Source: Balneolales bacterium (GTDB taxonomy: Bacteria > Bacteroidota > Rhodothermia > Balneolales > Natronogracilivirgulaceae). Taken from it: a DNA stretch of 7,547 bases. A program made the translations under genes and the position numbers. Under the pieces are notes generated by a model that was not told the DNA's origin, did no database searches, and was given only the letters and a program-made list of their open reading frames with translations. The first letter of the stretch is position 1. Every line of letters begins with the position of its first letter. The stretch is from the NCBI GenBank assembly GCA_007116685.1, contig SKIC01000107.1:1-7547 (forward strand). The letters run 5' to 3'. Shown one piece after another: positions 6,948 through 7,547 of this stretch.

Positions 6948-7547
6948 AGTAAAAATTCCTTTTTGTAAAGCTCAATTTGCCAGTATATGATTAATATGAG
7001 CTGAGATAAGATTAATCCTGCAATAGCGCCGATGAGACTAAATAAAGAGAGTAGCAGATAAGAACTCATCAATCCGAATAGGAAGGTGAGTACATAGCCT
7101 TTAAAGAATATTTTATTCAAAACCAGAGCTCTGACAGCAATACGGATTGGATAGCCAATAAAAATAAGTGCGTATAAAACCGACATGCCTTTTATTAAAA
7201 AACCATATTCACGGAATTGCTCGCCTCCTACAAGAACAATTATCATATCTGAAAAGAGAAATAGAATCAGCAATAAAATGCTCACGCCAAGTAAAGATTG
7301 GCCTCCAATTTTTTTTAAAAATTGTCTTCCATCTTCAAAGGAGATTTGAAGCCGATTTGCTGTTTGTGGTAATACATAGTTTTCGAAGGTCTGGAAAAGT
7401 ACATTGAGCACACCAAATACGGTCTGAACTAATCGTAGTGCGCCCAATGCGGCTGCTCCCAGAAAAATGCCTGACGCAAGTACAAATAGATTCCCGGCCC
7501 ACCATTGTATCATAGCGGTATAGAACAACCATTTGCCTTGATTAAGA
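6938..7547 (-). CDS. Wzx-type polysaccharide flippase, C-terminal half (5' end outside window)
   Basis: Probable membrane transporter of the MATE/MOP (Wzx-like) superfamily that moves lipid-linked oligosaccharide repeat units across the inner membrane. The window shows 202 codons ending in TAA. The frame stays open to the window edge, reading LNQGKW and then LFYTAMIQWWAGN, so the TTG at 7528 is an internal Leu codon, not a start. Flippases of this type usually have about 400-480 residues, so roughly the N-terminal half is missing. Counting from the Leu encoded at 7528, hydrophobic segments lie near residues 8-28, 33-50, 78-100, 110-130, 140-158 and 162-183. A basic tail (YKKEFLLWK) follows. 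The GKW...WWAGN, LGALR and FENYVLPQ pieces match my memory of polysaccharide biosynthesis proteins of this family. The stop overlaps the next gene's start by 10 bp, indicating one transcript. A general O-antigen/teichoic acid transporter label would also fit; the exact substrate cannot be inferred. Confidence 0.85.
   Translation of the reverse strand, partial: LNQGKWLFYTAMIQWWAGNLFVLASGIFLGAAALGALRLVQTVFGVLNVLFQTFENYVLPQTANRLQISFEDGRQFLKKIGGQSLLGVSILLLILFLFSDMIIVLVGGEQFREYGFLIKGMSVLYALIFIGYPIRIAVRALVLNKIFFKGYVLTFLFGLMSSYLLLSLFSLIGAIAGLILSQLILIIYWQIELYKKEFLLWK
6957..6964 (-). promoter_or_regulatory. Ribosome binding site of the first GT4 gene
   Basis: The coding strand reads AAAAAGGA with a 9-nt spacer to the ATG at 6947. 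It lies in the 3' end of the flippase gene and supports the 10-bp overlapping start. Confidence 0.6.

Noticed and set aside
7335..7532. TTG at 7528 as the start of the flippase fragment, and the overlapping 65-codon frame in the same region
   Set aside because: The flippase frame is open past 7528 to the window edge and reads a family-like LNQGKW sequence, so the gene is truncated, not started here. The other frame lacks protein-like character and overlaps the real gene.
1..7547. CRISPR array, insertion sequence, tRNA/rRNA, internal terminator or promoter
   Set aside because: No repeated spacers, transposase frames, RNA-gene-like stretches or hairpin-plus-T-run in a non-coding gap were seen by eye. 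The largest gap between genes is 6 bp, leaving no non-coding space for them.

Overview
This window is the interior of a surface-polysaccharide (exopolysaccharide, capsule or O-antigen) biosynthesis operon. All seven genes lie on the minus strand, so transcription runs from high to low coordinates. The DNA is moderately AT-rich, with many A-tracts on the coding strand. Protein style (a GT4 enzyme opening with a GSEDG-type motif, a WbbJ-like acetyltransferase, an O-antigen ligase-like membrane protein, and a kinase protein with a 'NPDGSPRWIFP' type N-terminus) suggests Bacteroidota or a relative such as Balneolota. This is an impression from the sequences, not a placement.

Layout in order of transcription. 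(1) 7547-6938: C-terminal half of a Wzx-type flippase, cut by the window edge. (2) 6947-5844: GT4 glycosyltransferase. (3) 5837-4536: multi-pass O-antigen polymerase/ligase-family protein. (4) 4539-2125: an 804-residue protein that joins an APH/choline-kinase-like phosphotransferase, a pol-beta-type nucleotidyltransferase-like region and a thymidylate-kinase-like P-loop kinase. (5) 2122-1424: left-handed beta-helix (hexapeptide) O-acyltransferase. (6) 1427-207: second GT4 glycosyltransferase. (7) 202-1: N-terminus of a third probable GT4 enzyme, cut by the window edge.

The genes are packed with no room for internal promoters or terminators. Junctions are a 10-bp overlap, a 6-bp gap, a 4-bp ATGA overlap, a 2-bp gap, a 4-bp ATGA overlap and a 4-bp gap. 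Shine-Dalgarno-like purine runs lie in the 3' end of the preceding gene at four of the six junctions. No stretch above 300 bases lacks a gene, and I saw no RNA gene, mobile element, CRISPR array or terminator.

Together the genes fit a Wzx/Wzy-type pathway: the glycosyltransferases build a lipid-linked repeat unit, the acyltransferase decorates it, the flippase exports it and the polymerase (or ligase) joins units. The priming phosphoglycosyltransferase, sugar-nucleotide synthesis genes and any chain-length or export proteins would lie outside the window. The least explained part is the triple-domain kinase-NTase-kinase protein, whose combination of phosphoryl-transfer domains suggests an uncharacterised phospho-modification or precursor-activation step.
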